A DNA stretch of 64,000 nucleotides from Brevundimonas subvibrioides (GTDB lineage: Bacteria; Pseudomonadota; Alphaproteobacteria; Caulobacterales; Caulobacteraceae), in the NCBI RefSeq assembly GCF_027271155.1, contig NZ_CP114542.1, forward strand, positions 186,001 through 250,000, written 5' to 3'. A model generated the notes under the pieces. The model was not told the origin of the DNA. It searched no databases and saw nothing but the letters and a program-made list of their open reading frames with translations. The translations under genes were made by a program, and so were the position numbers. Below are positions 1 to 7,315 of the stretch, piece after piece (positions within the stretch are counted from its first letter, which is position 1; the number at the start of each line of letters is the position of its first letter).

Positions 1-1
1 G

Positions 2-403
2 AACGAAGGCGACGACGTGGAGGCCGTGCGCCCCTACGTCATGGAGGCGGTCCGCGCCCATTTCCGCCCGGAGTTCCTGAACCGCATCGACGAGATCATC
101 CTGTTCCGCCGCCTCGGCCGCGACCAGATGGCCGGCATCGTCCGCATCCAGCTGGCCCGTCTGGAAAAGCTGATGGCCGACCGCCGCCTGACCCTGTCCA
201 TCGACGACAGCGCCCTCGCCTGGCTGGCGGACAAGGGCTACGACCCGGTCTATGGGGCGCGCCCGCTCAAGCGGGTGATCCAGAAGGACCTCGTCGATCC
301 GATGGCGAAGAAGCTGCTGGCCGGGGAGTTGGAGGACGGCTCGGTGATCGCCGTGTCAGCGGGGGCGGAGGGGCTGGAGATCGGGAAGGCGCGGGTGCAT
401 TAG
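2..403 (+). CDS. clpB: ATP-dependent chaperone ClpB, C-terminal part (cut by window edge)
   Basis: Only the last 133 residues are in the window; the reading frame is open from base 2. ClpB is a hexameric AAA+ disaggregase that pulls proteins out of aggregates together with DnaK. The visible part holds the end of the second AAA+ domain, with the sensor segment FRPEFLNRIDEIILF, and the C-terminal D2-small domain with the GARPLKRVIQ motif, both typical of Clp/Hsp100 proteins. The short C-terminal tail and the FLNRIDEIILFRRL wording fit ClpB better than ClpA, which usually carries a longer tail for ClpP/ClpS partners. The gene ends in TAG. Confidence 0.9.
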   Translation, partial: NEGDDVEAVRPYVMEAVRAHFRPEFLNRIDEIILFRRLGRDQMAGIVRIQLARLEKLMADRRLTLSIDDSALAWLADKGYDPVYGARPLKRVIQKDLVDPMAKKLLAGELEDGSVIAVSAGAEGLEIGKARVH

Positions 404-467
404 GGCTTGCACCGCTTGTGATCCGGTATTTCGGGGGCAGTCGCGGGATGGGCGAACCACCGGGCCG

Positions 468-647
468 CTATACGCTGCGGTCCGCAACGCTGGCGTCGGA
501 AACATGCTTTCTGAGGGTTTCAATCGCTCTCTTGGCACCCTCTCGGGTGGAGTACCCCTCGGTCGCGAATAACGTTTCACTATTGTACTTAAACCTCACG
601 CGGAACTCTCCAGCCTTATCGCGATAGATTTCAAACGAATAGGCCAA
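468..647 (-). CDS. DUF1508 (YegP-like) domain protein
   Basis: A 59-residue protein that is essentially one DUF1508 repeat: FEIYRDKAGEFRVRF, then a glycine-tyrosine-serine segment (ATEGYSTREGAKRAIE) that matches the usual pattern of these small alpha-beta proteins. I chose the TTG at 647 because GGAG lies six bases upstream on the minus strand and the domain starts directly after it; an ATG at 707 would add 20 residues of non-conserved sequence. The function of the family is unknown. Composition is less GC-rich than the flanking core genes, like the neighbouring gene at 760-1599, from which it is transcribed divergently. Confidence 0.75.
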   Translation of the reverse strand: MAYSFEIYRDKAGEFRVRFKYNSETLFATEGYSTREGAKRAIETLRKHVSDASVADRSV

Positions 648-759
648 GCGCTGCTCCTTCCGGCAAGGTTGTCGAGCTCGGCCCACTGAGCCCAAGCTGC
701 TTGACAATCCTACCTATCTTGGTGCCCGAAAGGAAGGTCGCCAAGGGACGAAAGATAGA

Positions 760-1599
760 ATGTCAGGCATGCCAAAATGGTCGCCGAAAAACCCGCTGGA
801 GGTGATCGCGATATTTATCGCCCTGATCTACGGGATATGCGCACTCCTGCTTGGCTCTACAGTATCTGGACTAGAGAAAATCAACCAGACCATTATGGTG
901 TGGTTCATAGTCTTGTTTCCTGTAGCTGTACTCGTCGTCTTTGCTTGGTTAGTTCGTAATCATCACAAGAAACTTTACGCCCCCGGAGACTACCGATCCG
1001 ACGACGCATTCCATGGCAATCAAGCGGCCTCTGATGACCTCGGGGCGAGACTGCAAAGCAGTGAAACGATCGATAGCCAAGATGACTCTCTAGGCGAAGC
1101 GACTGCAGCGGTGACTGGCTCAGATATTGATACCGCAGTTGAAATCTCAGAAAGACCCACTGAAACGGTGAGCGCTCCGCCGGCATCAAATTCGATAGCC
1201 GATCTGTATTTAGCGGAAGGTTTAGCGTTTCAGGAACTCCAGAAGGAATTTGACGCAGCGGTTCGACGACATCTTCAGGTGCCTGCTGTTGGAGGCGGCC
1301 TGACCGTAGTTGATGGAATTCTGGAAACGAAGTCCGGAACCGCTTTCGTAGAGGTAAAGGTAATACGGCGGCTAGGAGATTTGGCGCGCCGCGTAAGAGA
1401 AGTATTTGCCTCTCTAGAAAAAATCAATCTGATGGCCTATGATGGGACCCCCCTCCTAGTCGCAGTATTTGTCGTTGCGGATGACGTTGTCACGCCGTTG
1501 TTGGCGAAACACTTGCGTAAGTTTCAGATGATGAGCAAGGCAAATATTGAGGTAAGAATTTTCTCTGTTGCAACGCTAAAAAGGAAGTACGGGTTGTAG
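760..1599 (+). CDS. two-helix membrane protein with a PD-(D/E)XK nuclease-like C-terminal domain
   Basis: 279 residues. I do not recognise a named family. Residues about 12-34 and 45-66 are hydrophobic and should form two membrane helices. Residues about 75-145 are a low-complexity, acidic and serine/threonine-rich linker. The C-terminal domain (about 148-279) has VVDGIL (D185) followed 13 residues on by FVEVKV (E198, K200), the spacing of the D...E-x-K core of restriction-endonuclease-like folds, with an upstream acidic helix around E158-E163. The inferred picture is a membrane-anchored cytoplasmic nuclease or a related substrate-binding fold. Codon use and base content are clearly more AT-rich than clpB or the mutase gene, suggesting horizontal transfer. 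An ATG nine bases downstream (769) is an alternative start. Confidence 0.6.
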   Translation: MSGMPKWSPKNPLEVIAIFIALIYGICALLLGSTVSGLEKINQTIMVWFIVLFPVAVLVVFAWLVRNHHKKLYAPGDYRSDDAFHGNQAASDDLGARLQSSETIDSQDDSLGEATAAVTGSDIDTAVEISERPTETVSAPPASNSIADLYLAEGLAFQELQKEFDAAVRRHLQVPAVGGGLTVVDGILETKSGTAFVEVKVIRRLGDLARRVREVFASLEKINLMAYDGTPLLVAVFVVADDVVTPLLAKHLRKFQMMSKANIEVRIFSVATLKRKYGL

Positions 1600-1665
1600 C
1601 CCGACCTCGTGACCAGCTCTACACTCGGCTGTTTTGACGCAGCCCTCCACACTCAACACACACGA

Positions 1666-1692
1666 CGACCCCCGCGTCTCCACGGGGGCCTC
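1666..1692 (-). terminator. hairpin terminator of the lost alcohol dehydrogenase gene
   Basis: On the minus strand, just after the TAG of the dehydrogenase remnant, CCCCCGTGGAGACGCGGGGG forms a strong stem. It is where a transcription terminator for that gene would sit. No long T run follows, so the call rests on position and stem strength. Confidence 0.45.
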
Positions 1693-1720
1693 CGGTCTTC
1701 TCGCCGCCGGATGTCCCCGG

Positions 1721-1797
1721 CTAGGGGTTGATGACGACCTTGATGCAGCCGTCGGTCTTTTCCTGGACCATCGTCCAGGCGTCGGGGTCGGCACCCC
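1721..1797 (-). pseudogene. C-terminal remnant of a zinc-dependent alcohol/formaldehyde dehydrogenase
   Basis: On the minus strand the last 20 to 25 codons before a TAG read ADPDAWTMVQEKTDGCIKVV followed by INP. This matches the usual C-terminus of zinc-dependent medium-chain dehydrogenases of the formaldehyde/alcohol dehydrogenase group, which end in a D-G-C-(I/V)-K-V-V-(I/L)-x-P pattern. Upstream, the frame runs straight into the palindromic repeat that begins at about 1801, and no further dehydrogenase sequence is found. The rest of the gene has therefore been deleted or displaced. The identification is from pattern memory on a short piece. Confidence 0.6.
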
Positions 1798-1800
1798 TCG

Positions 1801-1992
1801 CCCTTCTCCCCTTGCGGGTGGAGGAGGAGCGCAGCGCGATCCGACGACGGGTGGCAGCCGAAGGCTGACGGATGAGGGGGCGCACGGGAGGGGCTGGTGA
1901 GGGATCCGGCGGAGGACGCAGGTTCGACGTCTGAGTGACCCCTCATCCGACCTCGCTGCGCTCGGCCACCTTCTCCCGCAAGGGGAGAAGGG
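1801..1992. repeat. inverted pair of GC-rich intergenic palindromic repeats
   Basis: The 18 bases at 1801-1818 are the exact reverse complement of 1975-1992, and the 11 bases at 1869-1879 (CGGATGAGGGG) are the exact reverse complement of 1939-1949. Each half carries the stock segments seen in dispersed repeats of this group of bacteria: a CCCTTCTCCC/GGGAGAAGGG arm and a GATGAGGGG end. The two copies are head to head around about 60 bases of unrelated sequence. Confidence 0.8.
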
Positions 1993-2019
1993 CAGCTGAT
2001 TCGACTTCCAGCGAACATT

Positions 2020-2034
2020 GTTCTATCTTTGTTC
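2020..2034 (+). promoter_or_regulatory. LexA (SOS) box, GTTC-N7-GTTC
   Basis: GTTC at 2020-2023 and GTTC at 2031-2034 are separated by exactly seven bases, the direct-repeat motif bound by LexA in Alphaproteobacteria. It lies two bases before the ATG of the DUF559 gene, so a bound repressor would block transcription start or elongation. A GAAC at 2013-2016 adds a partly palindromic extension. Confidence 0.6.
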
Positions 2035-2036
2035 TC

Positions 2037-2387
2037 ATGAAGCCAACGAACGAATGGTTGCAGTCGCGGGCGAAGGCGATGCGCCGCGCGCCGGTGCTGT
2101 ACGAGCGGCGGATGTGGGCCCTGCTGCGGGACCGCCGCCTCGAAGGGCTGAAGTTCCGGCGGCAAAAGGTCATCGGCCGCTACATCGTCGACTTCGTCTG
2201 TTTCCGGCATCGGCTGATCGTCGAGGCCGACGGGCCGCAGCATGACGACCCGGAGGCGGACGCCGCCCGCGACGACTGGTTGGCAGCGCAGGGCTTTCGC
2301 GTCCTCCGCTTTCCCAACCGCCAGATCGAGAACCGCAGCCACGAGGTCATCGCCGCCATCCGCGCCGCCGCCGCGCCTCAGACCTGA
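2037..2387 (+). CDS. DUF559 endonuclease-like protein
   Basis: 116 residues. DUF559 proteins share the fold of very-short-patch-repair and restriction endonucleases. The core motifs are present: LKFRRQKVIGRYIVDFVC (D52) and IVEADGPQHD (E63, D65, H69), followed by a FRVLRFPN strand and a final helix, which is the full family length. I start at the ATG at 2037; an upstream in-frame start at 1935 would translate repeat sequence and is unlikely. Another ATG at 2079 is possible, because only two bases separate 2037 from a putative LexA box; the transcript may be leaderless. The role is unknown; a LexA-type box suggests a link to DNA damage. Confidence 0.8.
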   Translation: MKPTNEWLQSRAKAMRRAPVLYERRMWALLRDRRLEGLKFRRQKVIGRYIVDFVCFRHRLIVEADGPQHDDPEADAARDDWLAAQGFRVLRFPNRQIENRSHEVIAAIRAAAAPQT

Positions 2388-2986
2388 TCGCATCGGACGG
2401 ATTGAACTCGGAACGGGAGAGGACGGAATGTCCGCTTCGCCCACCCGAACTGTCCGCGCTCGCTTCGAGAAGCCCTGCGATTTCAACACCCGTCCGGTTT
2501 AACATCCCCTCGAACCCGCCCGCATCGGAAACCCGTCTATGATCTTGCCGTCCCGTCGCACGGGGAAGGCGTCCTGGGCCCAGGACCCGGACGCGCGGCG
2601 GGGTCGATCGCAGGGTTGCCGGGGCGAAACCCCGGGTCCGGCGGCGCACTGGGCGTCGTCGCCTGTCGTGGGCTGAGAGTCGGAGAAGGACGAATCGGGA
2701 AGAACCGAGACGCCGGGAAAGGTCCCCGGCGTTCCCGACACAAGACATCCTGCCCCCGAACGCTTGCGAAAACCGGTCGAGCGGAGCCACGGCGACCACG
2801 CCGAAACTCTTTTACAGGCGGCCGTCGGCGACGGCGTCCGCCACGGTCCCGGGCGAGATCGCCCTGGCTCCGCCGCTTCCCCGCCTCTCCCGGCCGAACG
2901 GCCAGGGAGCGCAGACGGCTGTCTCCTCCCCGTCCCGCAGGGATGGGGAGGTGGATGCGAGCCCTTGCGAGCAGACGGAGGGGTTC
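2388..2986. other. gene-free stretch with hairpins
   Basis: I find no convincing gene on either strand. The open frames here lack any conserved pattern and stay open only because of high GC. The stretch holds two clear hairpins: CCGGGG/CCCCGG around CGAAA at 2619-2635, and CGCCGGG/CCCGGCG at 2711-2731. It ends in a repeat at about 2922-2988. It may be a decayed gene or an untranslated region. Confidence 0.5.
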
Positions 2987-2988
2987 TC
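2922..2988. repeat. intergenic palindromic repeat
   Basis: The segment contains CTCCCCGTCCC / GGGATGGGGAG, an imperfect palindrome around the sequence GCA, followed by a GACGGAGGGG end. It resembles the arm-plus-tail layout of the other dispersed repeats in this window. It lies at the 3' end of the mutase gene. Confidence 0.5.
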
Positions 2989-4486
2989 AGATTTCCTGGT
3001 TGTAGGCCCCGACCTCGGGGTGGGCCGCCAGCCGGGGTTTGACCTCCTCGCGGAACAGGGCGCGCATGTCGTCGGCGGACCGCATGGATTCGACGACCAC
3101 GACCAGTTCCGGCTTGTTGGAAGAGGCCCGCACCAGAACCCACGACCCGTCGTCCAGATGGACCCGCGCGCCGTTGACGGTGATGACCTCGACGATCTTG
3201 CGCCCCAGGATCGAGCCGCCTTCGGCCCCCAGTTTTTCGTATTCGGCGACGATTTTGGCCAGGACGTCGTATTTGATCTCGTCGTCGCAGTGGGGCGACA
3301 TGGTCAGGCTGGTCCAGGCGTCCGGCAGGGACGACTTCAGCGCGAACAGGGTCTTGCCGGGGTTCCTGTCCAGCATTTGCAGGACGGCGGCGGCGGCGAC
3401 CAGGCCGTCGTCGTATCCCCGCCCGATCGGGTTCGCCAGGAAGAAGTGGCCCGACTTCTCGAACCCGGCCAGCGCCCCCAGCTCGGCGGTCTTGCGCTTG
3501 ATGTAGGAGTGGCCGGTCTTCCAGTAGACGGTGGTCGCGCCGTTGGCGGCCAGCACCGCGTCGGTCTTGTACAGGCCCGTCGATTTCACATCGACGACGA
3601 AGGTGGCATTGGGGTGCAGGGCCGACAGGTCGCGGGCCAGCAAGAGGCCGATCTTGTCGGCGAAGATCTCCTCGCCGGTGTCGTCGACCACCCCGCAGCG
3701 ATCGCCGTCGCCGTCGAAGCCCAGAGCGAGGTCGGCGCCCGTCTCGCGGACCCGCTCGGCCATCTGCACCAGCATGGCGTGGTCTTCCGGGTTCGGATTG
3801 TATTTCGGGAAGGTCCAGTCGAGGTCGGTGTCCATCTCGATCACCTCGGCCCCCATCCGGCGCAGGGCCTCGGGCGCGAAGGCCCCGGCCGTGCCGTTGC
3901 CGCAGGCGCAAACGACCTTCAGCGGACGGGTCAGCCGGATCGATCCGACGACCTCCTGGAGGTAGCGTTCGCGGAAATTCTCGACCCGCTCCAGACGCCC
4001 GCCGGGCCGGGCGACGCCGGTGCCCTCGAGAACGATCTGCTTCAGCCGGCCGATCTCCTCGGGGCCGAAGGTGACGGGCGGGTTGGTGCCCATCTTGACC
4101 CCGGTCCAGCCGTTCTCGTTGTGGCTGGCCGTGACCATGGCCACGCAGGGGGCGTTCAGGGCGAACTGGCCGAAATAGGCCATGGGCGACAGGGCCAGAC
4201 CGATGTCCAGCACCTCCATCCCGCCTTCCAGAAGGCCCAGGATCAGCGCCTGTTTGACGCTGATCGAATAGGACCGGAAGTCATGACCGACGACGATGCG
4301 CGGCTGGACCCCGGTCTCGTGGACATAGGTCGCCAGCGCCAGGCCCAGGGCCTGGATGCCCAGGAGGTTGATCTCCTTCTCCAGGATCCAGCGGGCGTCG
4401 TATTCGCGGAACCCCGTCGGCTTCACCAGGGCGGTGGTCTCGTACGCGAAGGTGTTCGGGACCAGGTCCTGGCGGGGCTTCTGCAT
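2987..4486 (-). CDS. phosphomannomutase/phosphoglucomutase
   Basis: 499 residues, the normal length for the bifunctional alpha-D-phosphohexomutase family (PMM/PGM, AlgC-like). It interconverts the 1- and 6-phosphates of mannose or glucose and so feeds GDP-mannose, UDP-glucose and surface polysaccharide synthesis. Visible motifs are TASHNENGWTG with the phosphoserine at S121, the metal loop GFDGDGDRCG, the sugar-binding FEKSGHFF loop and the C-terminal phosphate-binding RASSNKPEL. I start at the ATG at 4486 (MQKPRQDLVPNTF), because the longer open frame upstream is basic low-complexity sequence. The gene stands alone. Confidence 0.9.
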   Translation of the reverse strand: MQKPRQDLVPNTFAYETTALVKPTGFREYDARWILEKEINLLGIQALGLALATYVHETGVQPRIVVGHDFRSYSISVKQALILGLLEGGMEVLDIGLALSPMAYFGQFALNAPCVAMVTASHNENGWTGVKMGTNPPVTFGPEEIGRLKQIVLEGTGVARPGGRLERVENFRERYLQEVVGSIRLTRPLKVVCACGNGTAGAFAPEALRRMGAEVIEMDTDLDWTFPKYNPNPEDHAMLVQMAERVRETGADLALGFDGDGDRCGVVDDTGEEIFADKIGLLLARDLSALHPNATFVVDVKSTGLYKTDAVLAANGATTVYWKTGHSYIKRKTAELGALAGFEKSGHFFLANPIGRGYDDGLVAAAAVLQMLDRNPGKTLFALKSSLPDAWTSLTMSPHCDDEIKYDVLAKIVAEYEKLGAEGGSILGRKIVEVITVNGARVHLDDGSWVLVRASSNKPELVVVVESMRSADDMRALFREEVKPRLAAHPEVGAYNQEI

Positions 4487-4611
4487 GGGGCGTCCTTGGG
4501 CGAGGGGCTGGGTCGACGGGCGCGGTATAGCCGCAGCCCGGGGGGCGGACAACAACGCGCGACCGGTGGTATGGCTGCGATGACACCGGGCGGTTCGAGG
4601 GGATGCGGGGC

Positions 4612-5655
4612 ATGAAGGTTTTGAAGATCGCGGGCCTGGCGCTGGCCCTGTCGCTCGGCGCGGCGGGTGCCCGGGCGCAGACGGCGGCCGAAGGGCTGGC
4701 GGCCATGCAGGCGCGGCTGCAGGCGTTCGAGGGCTATGCCGGCGTCTTTGGCGTGTCGCGGGACGGCCAGACCGGGGTCGCGTCCATCGCCCGATCCGAC
4801 GGCCTCTATCCGGCCGATCCGTCAACGCCGGTCCGCTGGGCCTCGGTGTCCAAAATGATCACGGCGATCCTGGTGTTCCAGCAGATCGATGCCGGGACGA
4901 TCAGCCTGGACGCGCCTGTTGCGACCTATCTGCCCGGCACGACCGTGGCCAACGCCGACAGGATCACCCTGCGGCAGCTTCTGTCGCACCGCTCGGGCCT
5001 GGCGGCGGAGCTGGAGACGCCCGACGGCCCGCCCGGCGACCCCTTGCAGTATTGCGGGGCGGCCAGGGCCGAGCCGGGGTCCGGCTTCTTCTACAACAAC
5101 TGCGACACCATCGTGGTGGGCAAGGTGCTGGAGGCGGTCACGGGCCAGCCCTTTCTCGACCTGGTCAACAGCCGCATCGGCGCACCGCTGGGCCTGACGC
5201 TGACCCTTCCCGAGGGGCCCCGGGTCGAGGCGACGATGGAGGATGGCTCGGTCGAGCCCCGTATCTGGCTTGCCGACTTCGGGCCCGCCGGCGGCCTGTA
5301 CGGCACGATAGGCGACATGCTGACGATCGATATGGCCCTGATCGAGGGCCGGCTGATCTCGGCCGCATCGCTCGACGCGATGCTGACGGGCGACCCGGCC
5401 TCAGGCTATGTCGCGCTCAGCGTCTGGTCGTACTCGCCCGATCTCGGGGCCTGCATCGGCACGACCCGGCTGGTCGAACGTTATGGCGAGATCGGCGGGG
5501 TCCAGGTGCGCAACTTCCTGCTGCCGGACCTGAAGGTCGCGCTGGCCATCTATTCCAACGACTACCGGACGGCGTTCGGGGAGGTCTGGCAGGGAGAGGG
5601 GCTGTCGATCGACCTGATCCGGGCGGCGGTCTGCGGGGCGTCTTCCGCCGCTTGA
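4612..5655 (+). CDS. exported serine hydrolase of the beta-lactamase/D-alanyl-D-alanine carboxypeptidase family
   Basis: 347 residues from the ATG at 4612, which sits nine bases after GAGGGG; an ATG at 4603 adds three residues. The N-terminus is a signal peptide ending in ARAQ, so the enzyme acts in the periplasm. The nucleophile motif S-V-S-K lies in WASVSKMITA and the second motif Y-N-N in FFYNNCDT, as in class C beta-lactamases and related esterases and peptidases. The third K/H-T/S-G motif is not clear. The substrate cannot be told from the sequence; a resistance role should not be assumed. Confidence 0.75.
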   Translation: MKVLKIAGLALALSLGAAGARAQTAAEGLAAMQARLQAFEGYAGVFGVSRDGQTGVASIARSDGLYPADPSTPVRWASVSKMITAILVFQQIDAGTISLDAPVATYLPGTTVANADRITLRQLLSHRSGLAAELETPDGPPGDPLQYCGAARAEPGSGFFYNNCDTIVVGKVLEAVTGQPFLDLVNSRIGAPLGLTLTLPEGPRVEATMEDGSVEPRIWLADFGPAGGLYGTIGDMLTIDMALIEGRLISAASLDAMLTGDPASGYVALSVWSYSPDLGACIGTTRLVERYGEIGGVQVRNFLLPDLKVALAIYSNDYRTAFGEVWQGEGLSIDLIRAAVCGASSAA

Positions 5656-5710
5656 CCGGGCCGGGCGTGCGCCCTACCCCGGTGGGCCGCCTTCGGAGAG
5701 CCCGCGCCCC

Positions 5711-6427
5711 ATGCCTCGACTGATCCTGTTGCGTCACGGCCAGAGCCAGTGGAACCTCGAGAACCGCTTCACCGGCTGGGTCGACGTCGATCTGACGGCG
5801 GAAGGCGAGGCCCAGGCGCGGCACGGCGGCACCCTGATCGCCCGGGCTGGATTCAGACCGGCGGTCATGTTCACCTCGGTCCTGACGCGGGCGAAACGCA
5901 CCGGGGCGCTGGCGCTGCAGGCGGCGGGCCTGGCGGATGTGCCCGTCATCGCCGACTGGCGGCTGAATGAACGGCACTACGGCGGCCTGACCGGGCTCGA
6001 CAAGGCCGAGACCGCGCGCCTTCACGGCGAGGATCAGGTCCGGATCTGGCGGCGCAGCTATGACATCCCGCCCCCGGCCCTCGAGGCCGGCAGCGAATGG
6101 GATTTCTCGACCGACCCCCGCTATGCCGGACAGGCCATTCCGGACACCGAAAGCCTGAAGACCACCCTGGACCGTGTTCTGCCCTACTGGAACTCGGCGA
6201 TCGCGCCCCGGCTGGCGGCGGGCGAAGACGTGCTGATCGCAGCCCACGGCAACAGCCTGCGCGCCATCGTCAAGCACCTGTTCGCGGTCCCGGATGACCA
6301 GATCGTCGGCGTCGAGATCCCGACCGGCAATCCGCTGGAGATCGACCTCGATTCCACGCTGAAGCCGACCGCTGCCCGCTATCTGGACGCGGACCGGGCG
6401 ACCGCACTGCCGGGACTCCCCGCGTGA
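5711..6427 (+). CDS. gpmA: 2,3-bisphosphoglycerate-dependent phosphoglycerate mutase
   Basis: 238 residues. It converts 3-phosphoglycerate to 2-phosphoglycerate in glycolysis and gluconeogenesis. The histidine phosphatase motif LLRHGQSQWN carries the phosphorylated H9, RFTGW follows, NERHYGGLTGLDK is the substrate loop and AAHGNSLRAIVKHL holds the second catalytic histidine. The insert WRRSYDIPPP is the mark of the cofactor-dependent GpmA group rather than a general histidine phosphatase. The stop codon overlaps the GTG start of the next gene by four bases, so the two are probably translated in a coupled way. Confidence 0.92.
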   Translation: MPRLILLRHGQSQWNLENRFTGWVDVDLTAEGEAQARHGGTLIARAGFRPAVMFTSVLTRAKRTGALALQAAGLADVPVIADWRLNERHYGGLTGLDKAETARLHGEDQVRIWRRSYDIPPPALEAGSEWDFSTDPRYAGQAIPDTESLKTTLDRVLPYWNSAIAPRLAAGEDVLIAAHGNSLRAIVKHLFAVPDDQIVGVEIPTGNPLEIDLDSTLKPTAARYLDADRATALPGLPA

Positions 6428-7053
6428 GCGACGCCGCAGCCGACCAGATCCACATGCGCCGGGCCATCGACCTGGCGCTGGCCCGCATGGGCGAGACCTG
6501 GCCCAATCCCGCCGTGGGCTGCGTGATCGTCAAGGACGGCGTCGTCCTGTCGGAGGCCGCGACGGCCCCGGGCGGCCGCCCCCATGCCGAGGAGCAGGCC
6601 GTGCCCGCGGCCGGTGTCGGCGTGGCCGGGGCCACGGCCTATGTGACGCTCGAACCCTGTGGCGCGCGCTCGTCGGGCCGCGCCTCCTGCGCGCAGTTCC
6701 TGGCCGAAGCGGGCATCGCAAGGGTGGTGGTGGCCGCGCTCGATCCCTCTCCGTTCGCCTCGGGCCGGGGCACCGAGCGGCTGCGCCAGGCGGGCCTTCA
6801 GGTCGAGACGGGGCTGATGAAGGACGAGGCGGGCGTTCTGTCCGAAGGCTTTCTGCACCGGCTGGAGACCGGCCGTCCGATGGTCCGGATCAGCGCCGAC
6901 GGAACCGGGTTCGACGCGCGATTTGCGGCCTCCCCCCGCGCGGATCTGGTCACGGAGCTGAAACGCCTGGGCGAGGCCGGATATACGCGGCTCTGGACCG
7001 GTCCGGGCGAGCTGGCGGATGCGCTGAGCGAGCAGGGGCTGCTGACATCCTAG
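6424..7053 (+). CDS. RibD-like cytidine/diaminohydroxyphosphoribosylaminopyrimidine deaminase-family protein
   Basis: 209 residues with a GTG start overlapping gpmA. The zinc-binding deaminase motifs are clear: PHAEEQAV (H-A-E) and LEPCGARSSGRASC (PC...C), preceded by TWPNPAVGCVIV. The wording matches the deaminase half of RibD, which works in riboflavin synthesis. The second, reductase, half of RibD is only represented by about 60 residues (VRISADGTGFDARF onward), too short to be active. It may be a paralogue with another substrate, or act with a separate reductase. Its place next to gpmA and away from rib genes leaves the role open. Confidence 0.75.
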   Translation: MSDAAADQIHMRRAIDLALARMGETWPNPAVGCVIVKDGVVLSEAATAPGGRPHAEEQAVPAAGVGVAGATAYVTLEPCGARSSGRASCAQFLAEAGIARVVVAALDPSPFASGRGTERLRQAGLQVETGLMKDEAGVLSEGFLHRLETGRPMVRISADGTGFDARFAASPRADLVTELKRLGEAGYTRLWTGPGELADALSEQGLLTS

Positions 7054-7100
7054 AATTCTGTCGCGCGTGATCGGGAGACGCCCTCGGATCAGGGCGTGAA

Positions 7101-7140
7101 AAAGCCCGCTGCGGGGGATACATCGCAGCGGGCTTTCTCG
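7101..7140 (+). terminator. strong rho-independent terminator
   Basis: AAAGCCCGCTGCG (7101-7113) pairs perfectly with CGCAGCGGGCTTT (7124-7136) around a ten-base loop and runs into TCTCG. A-rich sequence on the other side makes it usable in both directions. A smaller hairpin (ACGCCCT/AGGGCGT, 7078-7097) precedes it. It ends the gpmA operon and may also stop hisS transcription. Confidence 0.85.
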
Positions 7141-7315
7141 CTCTCTGTGGAGCGGACGTTTCCTCCCCGAAACGCCTTCGTCCAGCGGCTGCGCCTTGCG
7201 GCACCGCGCCGTTCGAGTGGGTTCAAATGACCGATCGGCCGGGGCCAAGTCAATCAAACCGCACGGCTTTTGAGACGGTTTTCTGACTTATCGTCGATAA
7301 GTCGGTGCTCGAGGG

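Noticed and set aside
701..716. sigma-70 promoter for the membrane nuclease-like gene
   Set aside because: TTGACA is present at 701-706, but no acceptable -10 box lies 16-18 bases downstream.
1653..2489. 278-residue minus-strand frame
   Set aside because: Runs through repeats and opposite the DUF559 gene; the dehydrogenase remnant is in another frame.
2951..4615. 554-residue open frame on the plus strand
   Set aside because: It is antisense to the mutase gene, which has clear catalytic motifs.
4612..5655. beta-lactamase conferring resistance
   Set aside because: S-x-x-K and Y-x-N are shared by many esterases and peptidases, and the third motif is unclear.
7141..7240. possible tRNA (GGTTCAAAT segment)
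   Set aside because: No acceptor or anticodon stems can be paired.
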